The notes beneath the pieces were generated by a model, which had not been told where the DNA came from, ran no database searches, and worked only from the letters and a program-made list of their open reading frames with translations. Both the position numbers and the translations under genes were made by a program. A stretch of 64,000 nucleotides of DNA. Source: Rubrobacter_A sp965214435 (GTDB taxonomy: Bacteria; Actinomycetota; Rubrobacteria; Rubrobacterales; Rubrobacteraceae). The stretch lies in contig OZ243960.1 of assembly GCA_965214435.1 (NCBI GenBank), positions 310,001-374,000 of the forward strand, written 5' to 3'. Shown here in pieces: positions 26,554 to 34,727 of this stretch (position 1 is the stretch's first letter; every line of letters begins with the position of its first letter).

Positions 26554-27399
26554 CTAGACGCGGTCGGCGCGTACGATCAAACGTTTATCGAAGGCCGGTA
26601 TGGGGGTGCAGGTCTGGAGCGTCACCATATCTCTCCCCCTTACCTGCCCCATCACCCACGAGTCTTCCGGCCCGGCCACGAACTTCTCCGTGATCCGGTA
26701 GCGGTAGCTCCGCCCGCCGCGGGCTTTCAGGAGTACCTCGTCTCCCCGCCGGAGCTTATCGAGGTTGTAGAAGATGAGGCGGCTCCCGGTCCCGGCATAC
26801 CCGAGCCTGTGCCCGGCGAGGTAGACGTTTCGTTGCCCACCGGTCCCGCTATCCCACGGCATCGACGTCTCCGGCACATGGATAATACCCCGGTCCAGCG
26901 CCTGTTGGCTGTCCGAGTCGATGACCGGCACGTCGTAGACTCCGAGCGCCGCGACCGACAGCGCCATCGCCGCCCCCGGACCCGGATCAAAGTACCGCGG
27001 AGCGCTGGCGAGCGCGAGTTCGTTCCTAGTGGGCGCCGGCCAGTCTTCATCACCCATCGACATCGCCGCCGACCGGGGCTCCAGCCTGGACTCTGGTCTG
27101 GGCTCCGGCCGTTGCGCCCGCCGAGGCTCTTGCCGGGACTCTACTCCGGATTCCTTACGGGTTGCCGGACGCGGCGGGGTCCGAAGCCCGGAGCTTTGTT
27201 TGGCCGCCTTTCTCTGAGGCTCCGGCTCTGGCCGGGGTGAGTGGTCTTCCGGTAGCTTTTCGGTGGTCGTGAGCGCCGCGGGCTCCGCCACCGCGGTACG
27301 CTCGCCGGGTCTGTCGAGCAGGAAGTTGACCGCCAGGATAGCCCCGGCCGCGAGCACAACCGCCAGGACCATCGTCACGATGCCGACCCTCAGCAGCAC
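26554..27399 (-). CDS. Sortase with long charged spacer, dedicated to the LPNTG protein
   Basis: A 281-residue class E-like sortase. A membrane anchor (residues 5-27) is followed by a spacer of about 90 residues rich in Pro, Arg and Glu (36-125), then the catalytic domain. His197 is in YLAGHRLGY, Cys264 in LQTCT and Arg273 in KRLIV. It lies 61 bases downstream of the LPNTG surface protein gene on the same strand, so the two probably form a substrate-sortase operon. The spacer could span the cell wall layer; that is an inference. Confidence 0.92.
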   Translation of the reverse strand: MLLRVGIVTMVLAVVLAAGAILAVNFLLDRPGERTAVAEPAALTTTEKLPEDHSPRPEPEPQRKAAKQSSGLRTPPRPATRKESGVESRQEPRRAQRPEPRPESRLEPRSAAMSMGDEDWPAPTRNELALASAPRYFDPGPGAAMALSVAALGVYDVPVIDSDSQQALDRGIIHVPETSMPWDSGTGGQRNVYLAGHRLGYAGTGSRLIFYNLDKLRRGDEVLLKARGGRSYRYRITEKFVAGPEDSWVMGQVRGRDMVTLQTCTPIPAFDKRLIVRADRV

Positions 27400-27460
27400 G
27401 CTGCCCTCACCCCGGCCGATGTTGGAAGCTAGCGTCTAAAAGGCTCATCTCTTCTACGGC

Positions 27461-28870
27461 TTATGGCCTGCGCCGGGACACCCGAAGCAGGCCAGCGAGT
27501 CCTGCGGCTATGAGACCAAGACCGCTCATTACGACCACGGACACCGGCAACCCGCCGGTATTCGGCAGCGGTTTGTTGGGAACCGTACCCGGAACGACCT
27601 CGTTCTTTCTATCGGCGGCGGCTCTATCAGCGGCGGTCGGGGCCACCGTGGTGTCGTCCTCGTTTGCGGCGTCCGGGGCTTCGGCGGAGTCCCCGACTAC
27701 CTGGCAACCTTCTCCCCCGATGCCCGTGGAACTGATGATCCCGTACTTGTCATTCGGCTGGTCGCCGGGAGTATCGCCCTGCTTGACCGGTATCGGTATA
27801 ATGATCCTGGTGGGGTTCTCTTCTTCTCCGACCATCTCCCGGCCGTTCGCGATAATAGTTCCGTCTTCTTTTATGCTGATGTCCACGTTCTCGCCGTCCC
27901 GGAGCCTGAACGGAGTGCCCCGGTCGTCGAGCGTCAGGGTAAGGTCTTCTCCATCCTCCGTAAGCTTACAGTTTTGGGTCTTGATCACGATCTGATCTAT
28001 GCCGACCACTTTCGTGCCGTCCTCTAGCGTGTCTATTATGTCCCCGGGCACTAGCACATCGTTCCCGAAAGCCGTCCCCCCCGCCAGCGGTCCTTTATCC
28101 TCGTCCTGCGGCTCGGGCTCCATGTCCGATGGCTCATCCATGCCGTCCGTGTTGTCGTTGCTGCCGGTGGTCTCCCCATTAGTATTACCCCCACCATTGC
28201 CACCCGGCACCGGTTTCTCGGTCGTCGGCTCGGTCGTCGGCTCGGTCGTCTTCTCGGGCGTAGTCGTGCCGGCGTCCGCCTCGCACTGTATGTCCGTGGA
28301 GGTCGCCACGGTAAGCCCGCCGCCGTCGAGCGTACCGTCGCCGCCCCTTATTTCAAAAGGGTTGATCGGCTCGCCCGGCGGGACGCCTCCCAGCACCAGG
28401 GTGCCCTGGATCTTCTGTAGCCGTACGTTCTCGCCGTCTATGAATAGTCCCTGGGTGCCGTCGTCATCTTGCAGCACCAGAGAAGCGCCGTCTCTGAACG
28501 TACAATTTCTTTCGATGAGTATCTGGTCCGTGAACCCGTCCCCGTCCCTGTCCAGCGTGACGGTCGGCGCACCGGCGAGCGGACCCGGCGCCTGCGACGC
28601 CTGCGCCTGCTCGACCTCCTGAGCTTGCACGTTGTTTGCCTGAGACTCCCGGAACGGTTTCAGGTCGTCGGCTCTCCGAACCTCCCCGGACGAGGTTTCT
28701 CTACCGGATGTAGTCTCTCCCGTAATCTCCTGGGCTACCGCGGTAGCCGCCGGCAACGCTATCAACAACGTTACTGTGGAGAGTACCGTAACCGCCATTA
28801 GCGTAGCTAGTGTAAGCGGTGCCCGCGCCCACCCCGCCAGGTTCCCTTTTCTCCCCCCGTCAAACCTCAC
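27461..28870 (-). CDS. LPNTG-anchored surface protein with duplicated domain
   Basis: A 469-residue secreted protein. The signal peptide spans about residues 14-47 (ending AVAQ). The sorting signal is LPNTGG at 435-440, with a hydrophobic stretch and the tail RVSRRRP. Between them lie two related domains. The first (96-196) runs GPLAG, DQILIERNC, DGTQGLFIDGENV and ends at Cys196; the second (259-389) runs GPLAG, DQIVIKTQNC, RGTPFRLRDGENV and ends at Cys389. Each domain has two cysteines that could form one disulfide. A Thr/Glu/Pro linker (201-258) joins them. I do not recognise the domain; the neighbouring sortase is the likely anchoring enzyme. Confidence 0.85.
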   Translation of the reverse strand: MRFDGGRKGNLAGWARAPLTLATLMAVTVLSTVTLLIALPAATAVAQEITGETTSGRETSSGEVRRADDLKPFRESQANNVQAQEVEQAQASQAPGPLAGAPTVTLDRDGDGFTDQILIERNCTFRDGASLVLQDDDGTQGLFIDGENVRLQKIQGTLVLGGVPPGEPINPFEIRGGDGTLDGGGLTVATSTDIQCEADAGTTTPEKTTEPTTEPTTEKPVPGGNGGGNTNGETTGSNDNTDGMDEPSDMEPEPQDEDKGPLAGGTAFGNDVLVPGDIIDTLEDGTKVVGIDQIVIKTQNCKLTEDGEDLTLTLDDRGTPFRLRDGENVDISIKEDGTIIANGREMVGEEENPTRIIIPIPVKQGDTPGDQPNDKYGIISSTGIGGEGCQVVGDSAEAPDAANEDDTTVAPTAADRAAADRKNEVVPGTVPNKPLPNTGGLPVSVVVMSGLGLIAAGLAGLLRVSRRRP

Positions 28871-29098
28871 GCCGTTCCCCTCTCCCGCTCAAGCCCCACG
28901 AGAAGCCGCCGGGCGACCTCTAGAGGTTCTCCTACAACCACGTCTCGACACAACCATCCTGACAATGTACTTCAAGCAATAAGATACATGGAGTATTGTA
29001 CATTTCATATAGAAGCTTATCTACACTAGACCGGCCGGTTTATCGGGTTACTTTGAAGGGAAGGTAGTTTCTCAATAATACTGAAAGGAGAATACTTT

Positions 29099-29665
29099 AT
29101 GCCTGACTCATCGAGGATTGCGCGGGTCGCCCACAACCTGGGGCTCGCGACGTGGTTTGGCGGGTCATTGTTCGGGCAGGTAGCGCTGAACCCGACTATA
29201 AATAAGATCTCTTCCCGCCAGGAGCGCGGGCGGGTCTTAAACGAGTCGTGGGCGCGGTTTAACGCGGTAAATACGCTGGCGCTGACCGCAACCGCCGTTA
29301 GCTGGCGGCTCGGCGGGCTCCTGGAAGCGGACGGCAAACCCGGAGTCCGGGAGCGCGGTCTGGCTTCAGCGAAGAACTTCCTGCTCGGCGGGGCGCTCCT
29401 TACCGGGGCCGGGGCCGGCATACTTGGGGCTCGGGTCGCGGGTCAGGCCCCGCAAGACGCGCCGGAAGGCGGCACGCCGGTCGAGTCCGGGACCGAGCCC
29501 GCGCCGGAGACGCCGCAGGAGGCCGCGACTTCTCAGCGGCTTATCGGGGTGCTGGGTTCGTCGTCATTGTCGCTACTCGCCGGGGCTATCTGGATCTCCG
29601 CCATCCTCGACGCCCGCGCTAGAGAGCGGAGCCGCAGTGGCATCCTCTCCCGGCTCTTTTCGTAA
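29099..29665 (+). CDS. Membrane protein of unknown function
   Basis: A 188-residue protein with a predicted helix near residues 13-32, others around 55-70 and 95-112, and one near 150-168. A Pro/Glu-rich soluble loop at about 118-145 separates them. ATG 29099 follows GAAAGGAG at a good distance. It ends seven bases before the reading frame of the signalling protein at 29672 begins. No family is recognised. Confidence 0.7.
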   Translation: MPDSSRIARVAHNLGLATWFGGSLFGQVALNPTINKISSRQERGRVLNESWARFNAVNTLALTATAVSWRLGGLLEADGKPGVRERGLASAKNFLLGGALLTGAGAGILGARVAGQAPQDAPEGGTPVESGTEPAPETPQEAATSQRLIGVLGSSSLSLLAGAIWISAILDARARERSRSGILSRLFS

Positions 29666-29671
29666 ACTCTC

Positions 29672-32600
29672 GTGGATACCGGCGGCCGCCCCTGTGCGCC
29701 GCCGGTTACGTTGTACTCTCGTGGGCTGCTTTTGCGTGGATCGTTAAAGCTTTTATCGAAGTCTGCCGATACTTGTATCCGTGGCGTGAGGTACGTCGCG
29801 GACGTTGCGGGAGTACCAGCAGGAGGCGCGAAGATCACACATCTCGGAGACGAAAGGGAGCGCAAGGCGGCGCGTCTGGCGGCGCTGGAGTATTTGGACG
29901 CGGTACGCCCGGAGGCTGACGGCGTCTTACAGGAGTTGGTCGACGAGCTGCGGGGTGCCTTTGGCGTAGAGCTGTGCATGGTAACCCTGGTCTTGTCCGA
30001 CGTACAATACTTCCGCGTGTGGTCCGGGATGTTGCCGCCGAACCTGGTAGAGACGCGGCGGGACCCTCTGGAGCGCAGCATTTGCCGGTACGTGGTCGGG
30101 TCCGAAGCCCCGCTGGTCGTCCACGACTTCGAGGAGACCGAGGAGTTTGGCGACCAGAACTTCTGCGTGGACTACGGCATGCGCTTCTACGCCGGCACGC
30201 CGCTGACCACGACCGACGGTCACACTATCGGGGCTCTTTGTCTACTCGACTCCCGCCCCACCCAATTCGGTAAAGAGGACCTTACCCTGCTCCGGTCGTT
30301 CGCGCGGTCGGTGGTCGGCCGGCTCGAAGTGCTCGGGGCTCTGGGCCGCGAGCGGGCCGTGCGGGAAGAGCTTGAAAAGCTCGGCCACCGGAACCGTTTG
30401 ATCCTGGACTCCGCGGGAGAGGGTATCTATGGTCTGGACCTCGATGGAAAAACCACTTTCGTGAACCCGGCTGCGGCGCGTATGACGGGCTGGAGCGTCG
30501 AAGAGTTACTCGGCAAATACCAGCACGAAGTGACCCACCACACAAATCCCGACGGCACTCCTCACAGGGTGGAGGATTGCAGTATCCACCACACGCTCAC
30601 TCGCGGTAACGCCTGCCACGTGAGCGGCGAGATATTCTGGCGCAAAGACGGCACGAGCTTCCCGGTCGAGTATGTAAGCACCCCTATAAGAGACCGGGGC
30701 GAGGTAGTGGGCACGGTCGTCATTTTCGAAGACGTCACCGAACGCAGGAAGGCCGAGCGGGTTGCAAAGGAGAGCGAGGAGCGGTTCCAGGCCCTGACCG
30801 ACGCTACTCTAGAAGCCGTTCTTATTATAGACGAGGGCATAATAGTCGAAACGAATCGGGCTTACGCCAAGATATTCGGTTACGAGTCGCAGGAGATACT
30901 CGGGGAATCGGCCTTAAAGGTGGTAGCCCCAGAGTCCATAGAAACAGTGTGGAACAACATCTCCTCCGGTTACGCGGAGCCTTACGAGGCCGTGGGGGTA
31001 GACAAGGACGGCACACGTTTCGACATGGAGGTCCACGGCCGGGCTTTCTCGTACAAAAACCGCCCCGTCCGGGTAACCGCCATCCGGGACATCACGGAGC
31101 GAAAAAAGAATGAGCGGGCGCTGCGTACAGCAGAAAAGCAGTACCGTACGCTGGTAGAGCAGATCCCGGCAGTCGTCTATATAAGCTCCCTCGACAGTAG
31201 CCGTCCGAGCCTCTACACGAGCCCGCAAGTCTTGTCGCTGACCGGCTACTCCCCGGAGGAGTGGTCCTCCGACCGGGATTTGTTCGGCAAGGCGCTCCAT
31301 CCCAGAGACCGCAAACGCGTGCTAAGAGAGCACTCTCGGGCCAACAGCACCGGGTCACCGCTAGAGATAGAGTACCGGCTAGTCACTAGAGACGGGCGGG
31401 TCGTGTGGGTCTGGGAAGGGTCCGTGGTGGTGCAGGACGATACAGACCCCGTAAGATACCGGCAGGGCATCCTCGTGGATACCACGGATAAAAAGCAGGC
31501 CGAAGAAGCTTTGAGAAGGAGCGAGTCGCGCCACGCCGCCGTGGTGGACACGGCGTTCGACGCGATCATAACCATGGACACGGACGGGAACGTAGCCTCG
31601 TTCAACCAGGGTGCGAGACAAATATTTGGTTATAAAGAAGAAGAGATCGTCGGCCAGCCGCTGACGAAACTCCTGCCCGGTGAGTACCGGGAAGGTTACC
31701 GGGTCGGCATGGAGCGCCACCTGAGAACGGGCGAAGCCCACTTCCCGGGGCAACGAGTATCAGAACTCGAAGGACGCCGTAAGGACGGCGGGATCTTCCC
31801 GCTCGAAATTTCGGTTGCCGAGATGCGTGACGGTGGAGAGGTACTTCTTACCGGTATTATCCGGGATATTAGCGAACGCAAAGAAGCAGAAAGGAAGCTG
31901 CGGGAGAGTGAGAAACGTTTCCGCTCGCTGGTCCAGAACTCCTCGGACATCATTACCATACTCGACGCCGACGGCGTCATTCGCTACCAGAGCCCGTCCG
32001 CCGAGAGGATTCTCGGGTACCGCCCCGGAGAACTTGCCGGAGAGCAACTTTTTGATTACATCCACCCGGAAGATGCCGTCGGAGCGCTCAGGGTTTTTGC
32101 GGGGGCTCTAAGAAACCCGGAGACCGAGACGGTCGCCGAGCTTCGGGCGCGCCACACAGACGGCTCGTGGCGGTGGCTGGAGGGAGTAGCGGTCAACCTG
32201 CTGGACGACCAGAGCGTGCGGGGAGTGGTGTTGAACTCCCGGGACGTGACCGAGCGTAAAGCGCTGGAGGAGAAGCTTTCTTACCAGGCGTTCTACGAGC
32301 CCCTTACAGGCTTGCCGAACCGGAATCTCCTGACCGAGCATCTCCGGCAGGCTCTGTCCGGCGCGAAGCGGCGCGAGAACGTCGTCGCGGTGCTCTTTAT
32401 AGACCTGGATAACTTCAAAGTTATAAACGACTCCCTGGGACACGAGGCCGGGGACCGGCTACTGGTCGCGGTCTCCGAGCGACTGCGGGCTTGCGTGAGA
32501 CCGGAAGACGTCGTGGCGCGCTTTGGCGGGGACGAGTTCGCCGTTCTGGTCGAAAACCTCTGCGACAGAGCTGGCGCGATCCAGGTCGCAGAGAGGGTCG

Positions 32601-33592
32601 AGACCGAGTTAGAGCGGGAGGCTTTTACTTTCGGAGAGTACGAGACTTTTGTCTCGGCCAGCATAGGAATAGCCCTGAGCGGTCCCCGTGCGGAGAGCCC
32701 GGAAGACTTGCTCCGAAACGCCGACGCGGCGATGTACGAAGCAAAGGTCAAGGGCAAGTCTTGTCATGCCGTGTTCAACCCGGCCATGAAGGACCGCGCC
32801 GTACAGCGCCTCAGCCTGGAAAACGGTCTGCGCCGGGCCCTGGAGCGCGACGAGTTTGTTGTTTACTACCAACCCACAGTCCTGCTCGAAAGCGGCCAGG
32901 TCTGCGGCTTTGAGGCGCTGGTCCGGTGGCGGCATCCGGAGCGGGGGATGGTTTCTCCGGCAGACTTTATCCCGCTTGCCGAAGAGACCGGCCTGATCCT
33001 GCCGCTGGGCCGCCGGGTTTTGGAGAAGGCGTGTCTGCAAGCCAGAGACTGGCGGGGACGTTTTCCTCTGGAGCCGGCGCAGGGCATAAACGTTAACCTC
33101 TCGGCCAGCCAGTTCCGGGACCCGCAGCTCGTGGAAAGCGTCGCCGACTCCCTGAGAGAAACCGGCCTGCCACCCGGAAGCCTGACCCTGGAGATTACCG
33201 AGAGCGTCCTCGTGGAAGACACCCGGCGCACCGACAAGACGCTCGCAGACCTGAAGACGCTAGGGGTCAAGCTGGCTATGGACGACTTCGGCAAAGGCCA
33301 CTCTTCCCTGGCGTACCTCAAGCGATTGCCCGTAGACTACCTGAAGATCGACCGGTCGCTCGTCAGCGGGCTGGAGAAAGACCGGGGCAACGCCGCTATC
33401 GTCTCCGCCGCCGTATCGCTGGCCCGGGCCTTCGACCTCCGGGTGGTCGCCGAAGGTATAGAAACGGAGAATGAGGCTCTGGAGGTCTCCGCGCTGGAGT
33501 GCGATATCGGGCAGGGTTTCTACTGGTGCCGGCCACAACCTGCGGAAGAGATAGAAAAACTGTTCTCGGGGACCGGCGCGCTGACGCCCTAA
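29672..33592 (+). CDS. GAF-PAS(x5)-GGDEF-EAL cyclic di-GMP signalling protein
   Basis: Up to 1306 residues. Domains in order: GAF (about 80-230), five PAS/PAC units starting near 242, 367, 487, 616 and 744, GGDEF (878-1040) and EAL (1047-1295). The cyclase site RFGGDEF and the inhibitory RPED site are intact. The phosphodiesterase residues are also present: EALVRW, NLSASQF, EITESV, KIDRSLV, AEGIETENE and QGFYW; the usual DDFGTG reads DDFGKG. Both activities are therefore possible. No transmembrane helix is seen, so it is cytosolic. The start is unresolved: GTG 29672 and GTG 29786 are options, and the best ribosome-like site (GCAGGAGG, near 29820) is not followed by a normal start codon. Confidence 0.93.
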   Translation: MDTGGRPCAPPVTLYSRGLLLRGSLKLLSKSADTCIRGVRYVADVAGVPAGGAKITHLGDERERKAARLAALEYLDAVRPEADGVLQELVDELRGAFGVELCMVTLVLSDVQYFRVWSGMLPPNLVETRRDPLERSICRYVVGSEAPLVVHDFEETEEFGDQNFCVDYGMRFYAGTPLTTTDGHTIGALCLLDSRPTQFGKEDLTLLRSFARSVVGRLEVLGALGRERAVREELEKLGHRNRLILDSAGEGIYGLDLDGKTTFVNPAAARMTGWSVEELLGKYQHEVTHHTNPDGTPHRVEDCSIHHTLTRGNACHVSGEIFWRKDGTSFPVEYVSTPIRDRGEVVGTVVIFEDVTERRKAERVAKESEERFQALTDATLEAVLIIDEGIIVETNRAYAKIFGYESQEILGESALKVVAPESIETVWNNISSGYAEPYEAVGVDKDGTRFDMEVHGRAFSYKNRPVRVTAIRDITERKKNERALRTAEKQYRTLVEQIPAVVYISSLDSSRPSLYTSPQVLSLTGYSPEEWSSDRDLFGKALHPRDRKRVLREHSRANSTGSPLEIEYRLVTRDGRVVWVWEGSVVVQDDTDPVRYRQGILVDTTDKKQAEEALRRSESRHAAVVDTAFDAIITMDTDGNVASFNQGARQIFGYKEEEIVGQPLTKLLPGEYREGYRVGMERHLRTGEAHFPGQRVSELEGRRKDGGIFPLEISVAEMRDGGEVLLTGIIRDISERKEAERKLRESEKRFRSLVQNSSDIITILDADGVIRYQSPSAERILGYRPGELAGEQLFDYIHPEDAVGALRVFAGALRNPETETVAELRARHTDGSWRWLEGVAVNLLDDQSVRGVVLNSRDVTERKALEEKLSYQAFYEPLTGLPNRNLLTEHLRQALSGAKRRENVVAVLFIDLDNFKVINDSLGHEAGDRLLVAVSERLRACVRPEDVVARFGGDEFAVLVENLCDRAGAIQVAERVETELEREAFTFGEYETFVSASIGIALSGPRAESPEDLLRNADAAMYEAKVKGKSCHAVFNPAMKDRAVQRLSLENGLRRALERDEFVVYYQPTVLLESGQVCGFEALVRWRHPERGMVSPADFIPLAEETGLILPLGRRVLEKACLQARDWRGRFPLEPAQGINVNLSASQFRDPQLVESVADSLRETGLPPGSLTLEITESVLVEDTRRTDKTLADLKTLGVKLAMDDFGKGHSSLAYLKRLPVDYLKIDRSLVSGLEKDRGNAAIVSAAVSLARAFDLRVVAEGIETENEALEVSALECDIGQGFYWCRPQPAEEIEKLFSGTGALTP

Positions 33593-34530
33593 CCCGGCCG
33601 CCCGGACAGGTTGCCGAGCGCGGCGAACAGGAGGTCGAAAAAGGCTTCGCGGTCGAGGTTTACGCCGACTTCCGCGTTCGGCGGCTCCCCGGATACACCG
33701 TTTACGTCGCAGACGGTCTCGCCGCGGGTCAACTCCCCGGCGCACTCCACCCCGACCCACATCCGGCGGGTCGTGAGAACTTCGGGGTTCAGTACCGCGG
33801 CTACGGCTACGGGGTCGTGGATCGGGGGCGACTCGAAGTCGAAGGTCTTTTTGTAGGCCCTGGCGAAAAAGCTTATGAGGTCCGCCAAGGTTCCGCCCAA
33901 CAGGCCGAAGCCGCGGACCCTGTCGAGTTGTTCGGTGCTCATCGTCGCCTGGTGGGTCACGTCGAGGCCGGACATGGTTATCGGCACCCCGCTCTCAAAG
34001 ACTATCCGGGCGGCCTCCGGGTCCACATAGATGTTGAACTCCGCGGCGGCGGTCGTGTTTCCGGCTCCGATGCTGCCGCCCATGAGCGAGATCCTCCCTA
34101 CCCTCTCCTTGAGGTCCGGACGCTCCTTTAGAAAAGCCGCCACGTTGGTTAGCGGTCCGGTTGGGATCAGGGTGACAGGCTCCGCCGAATCTTCGATGAC
34201 CTTCTCCATTAGTTGGACCGCTTCAAGTTCATCAGGTTCGAAGTCTGCTTCCGGTATCTCAGACCCCTCAAGACCGCTCTCGCCGTGAACGTCTTCCGCC
34301 GTTTGCAGTGCCCGCTGCAGCGGCGCCGCCGCCCCAACGCCTACCGGGATGTCCCGGCGGCGGATCAGGGATAAGACCCGTAAAGCATTGCGGGTCGTCT
34401 TTTCTAACGACACGTTACCGGCCACGGTCGTTACCGCCCGTACCTCCAAACCCGGCGACCCGCAGGCCAGCATCGAAGCTACCGCGTCGTCGTGCCCAGG
34501 GTCCACATCCAATACCACCGGTATAGCCAA
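33589..34530 (-). CDS. Nucleoside hydrolase (inosine-uridine preferring type)
   Basis: A 313-residue enzyme that hydrolyses the N-glycosidic bond of nucleosides. The Ca2+-binding motif VLDVDPGHDDAVA is at the N-terminus, followed by PTGPLTNVA, SLMGGSIG and EFNIYVDPEAARIV. The C-terminal catalytic region has PPIHDPVAVA. TTG 34530 follows GGAGGAG with a 7-base gap, which decides the start. Its stop codon overlaps the end of the convergent GGDEF-EAL gene by four bases. Confidence 0.93.
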   Translation of the reverse strand: MAIPVVLDVDPGHDDAVASMLACGSPGLEVRAVTTVAGNVSLEKTTRNALRVLSLIRRRDIPVGVGAAAPLQRALQTAEDVHGESGLEGSEIPEADFEPDELEAVQLMEKVIEDSAEPVTLIPTGPLTNVAAFLKERPDLKERVGRISLMGGSIGAGNTTAAAEFNIYVDPEAARIVFESGVPITMSGLDVTHQATMSTEQLDRVRGFGLLGGTLADLISFFARAYKKTFDFESPPIHDPVAVAAVLNPEVLTTRRMWVGVECAGELTRGETVCDVNGVSGEPPNAEVGVNLDREAFFDLLFAALGNLSGRPG

Positions 34531-34727
34531 CCTCGAACTCCTCCCAGCAACCAGCCCGGACACCGCCTCGCAGAGTCTCGCAGGTTCTACACCCCGTGGA
34601 AAGAATTACTACTCATCAAAACCGACTGCGTTATAAATATAAGTGCAAAGGGCATATAGAAGTTGGCCTGAGTATTTCGGGTACCTACACCCGGCCAGAA
34701 GGTTTAGCAGAGGAGTATGAGCGGCAG

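Noticed and set aside
28964..29004. AATGTAC and GTACATT inverted repeat before the gene at 29099
   Set aside because: Seven-base arms with a 27-base gap in AT-rich DNA are easily found by chance.
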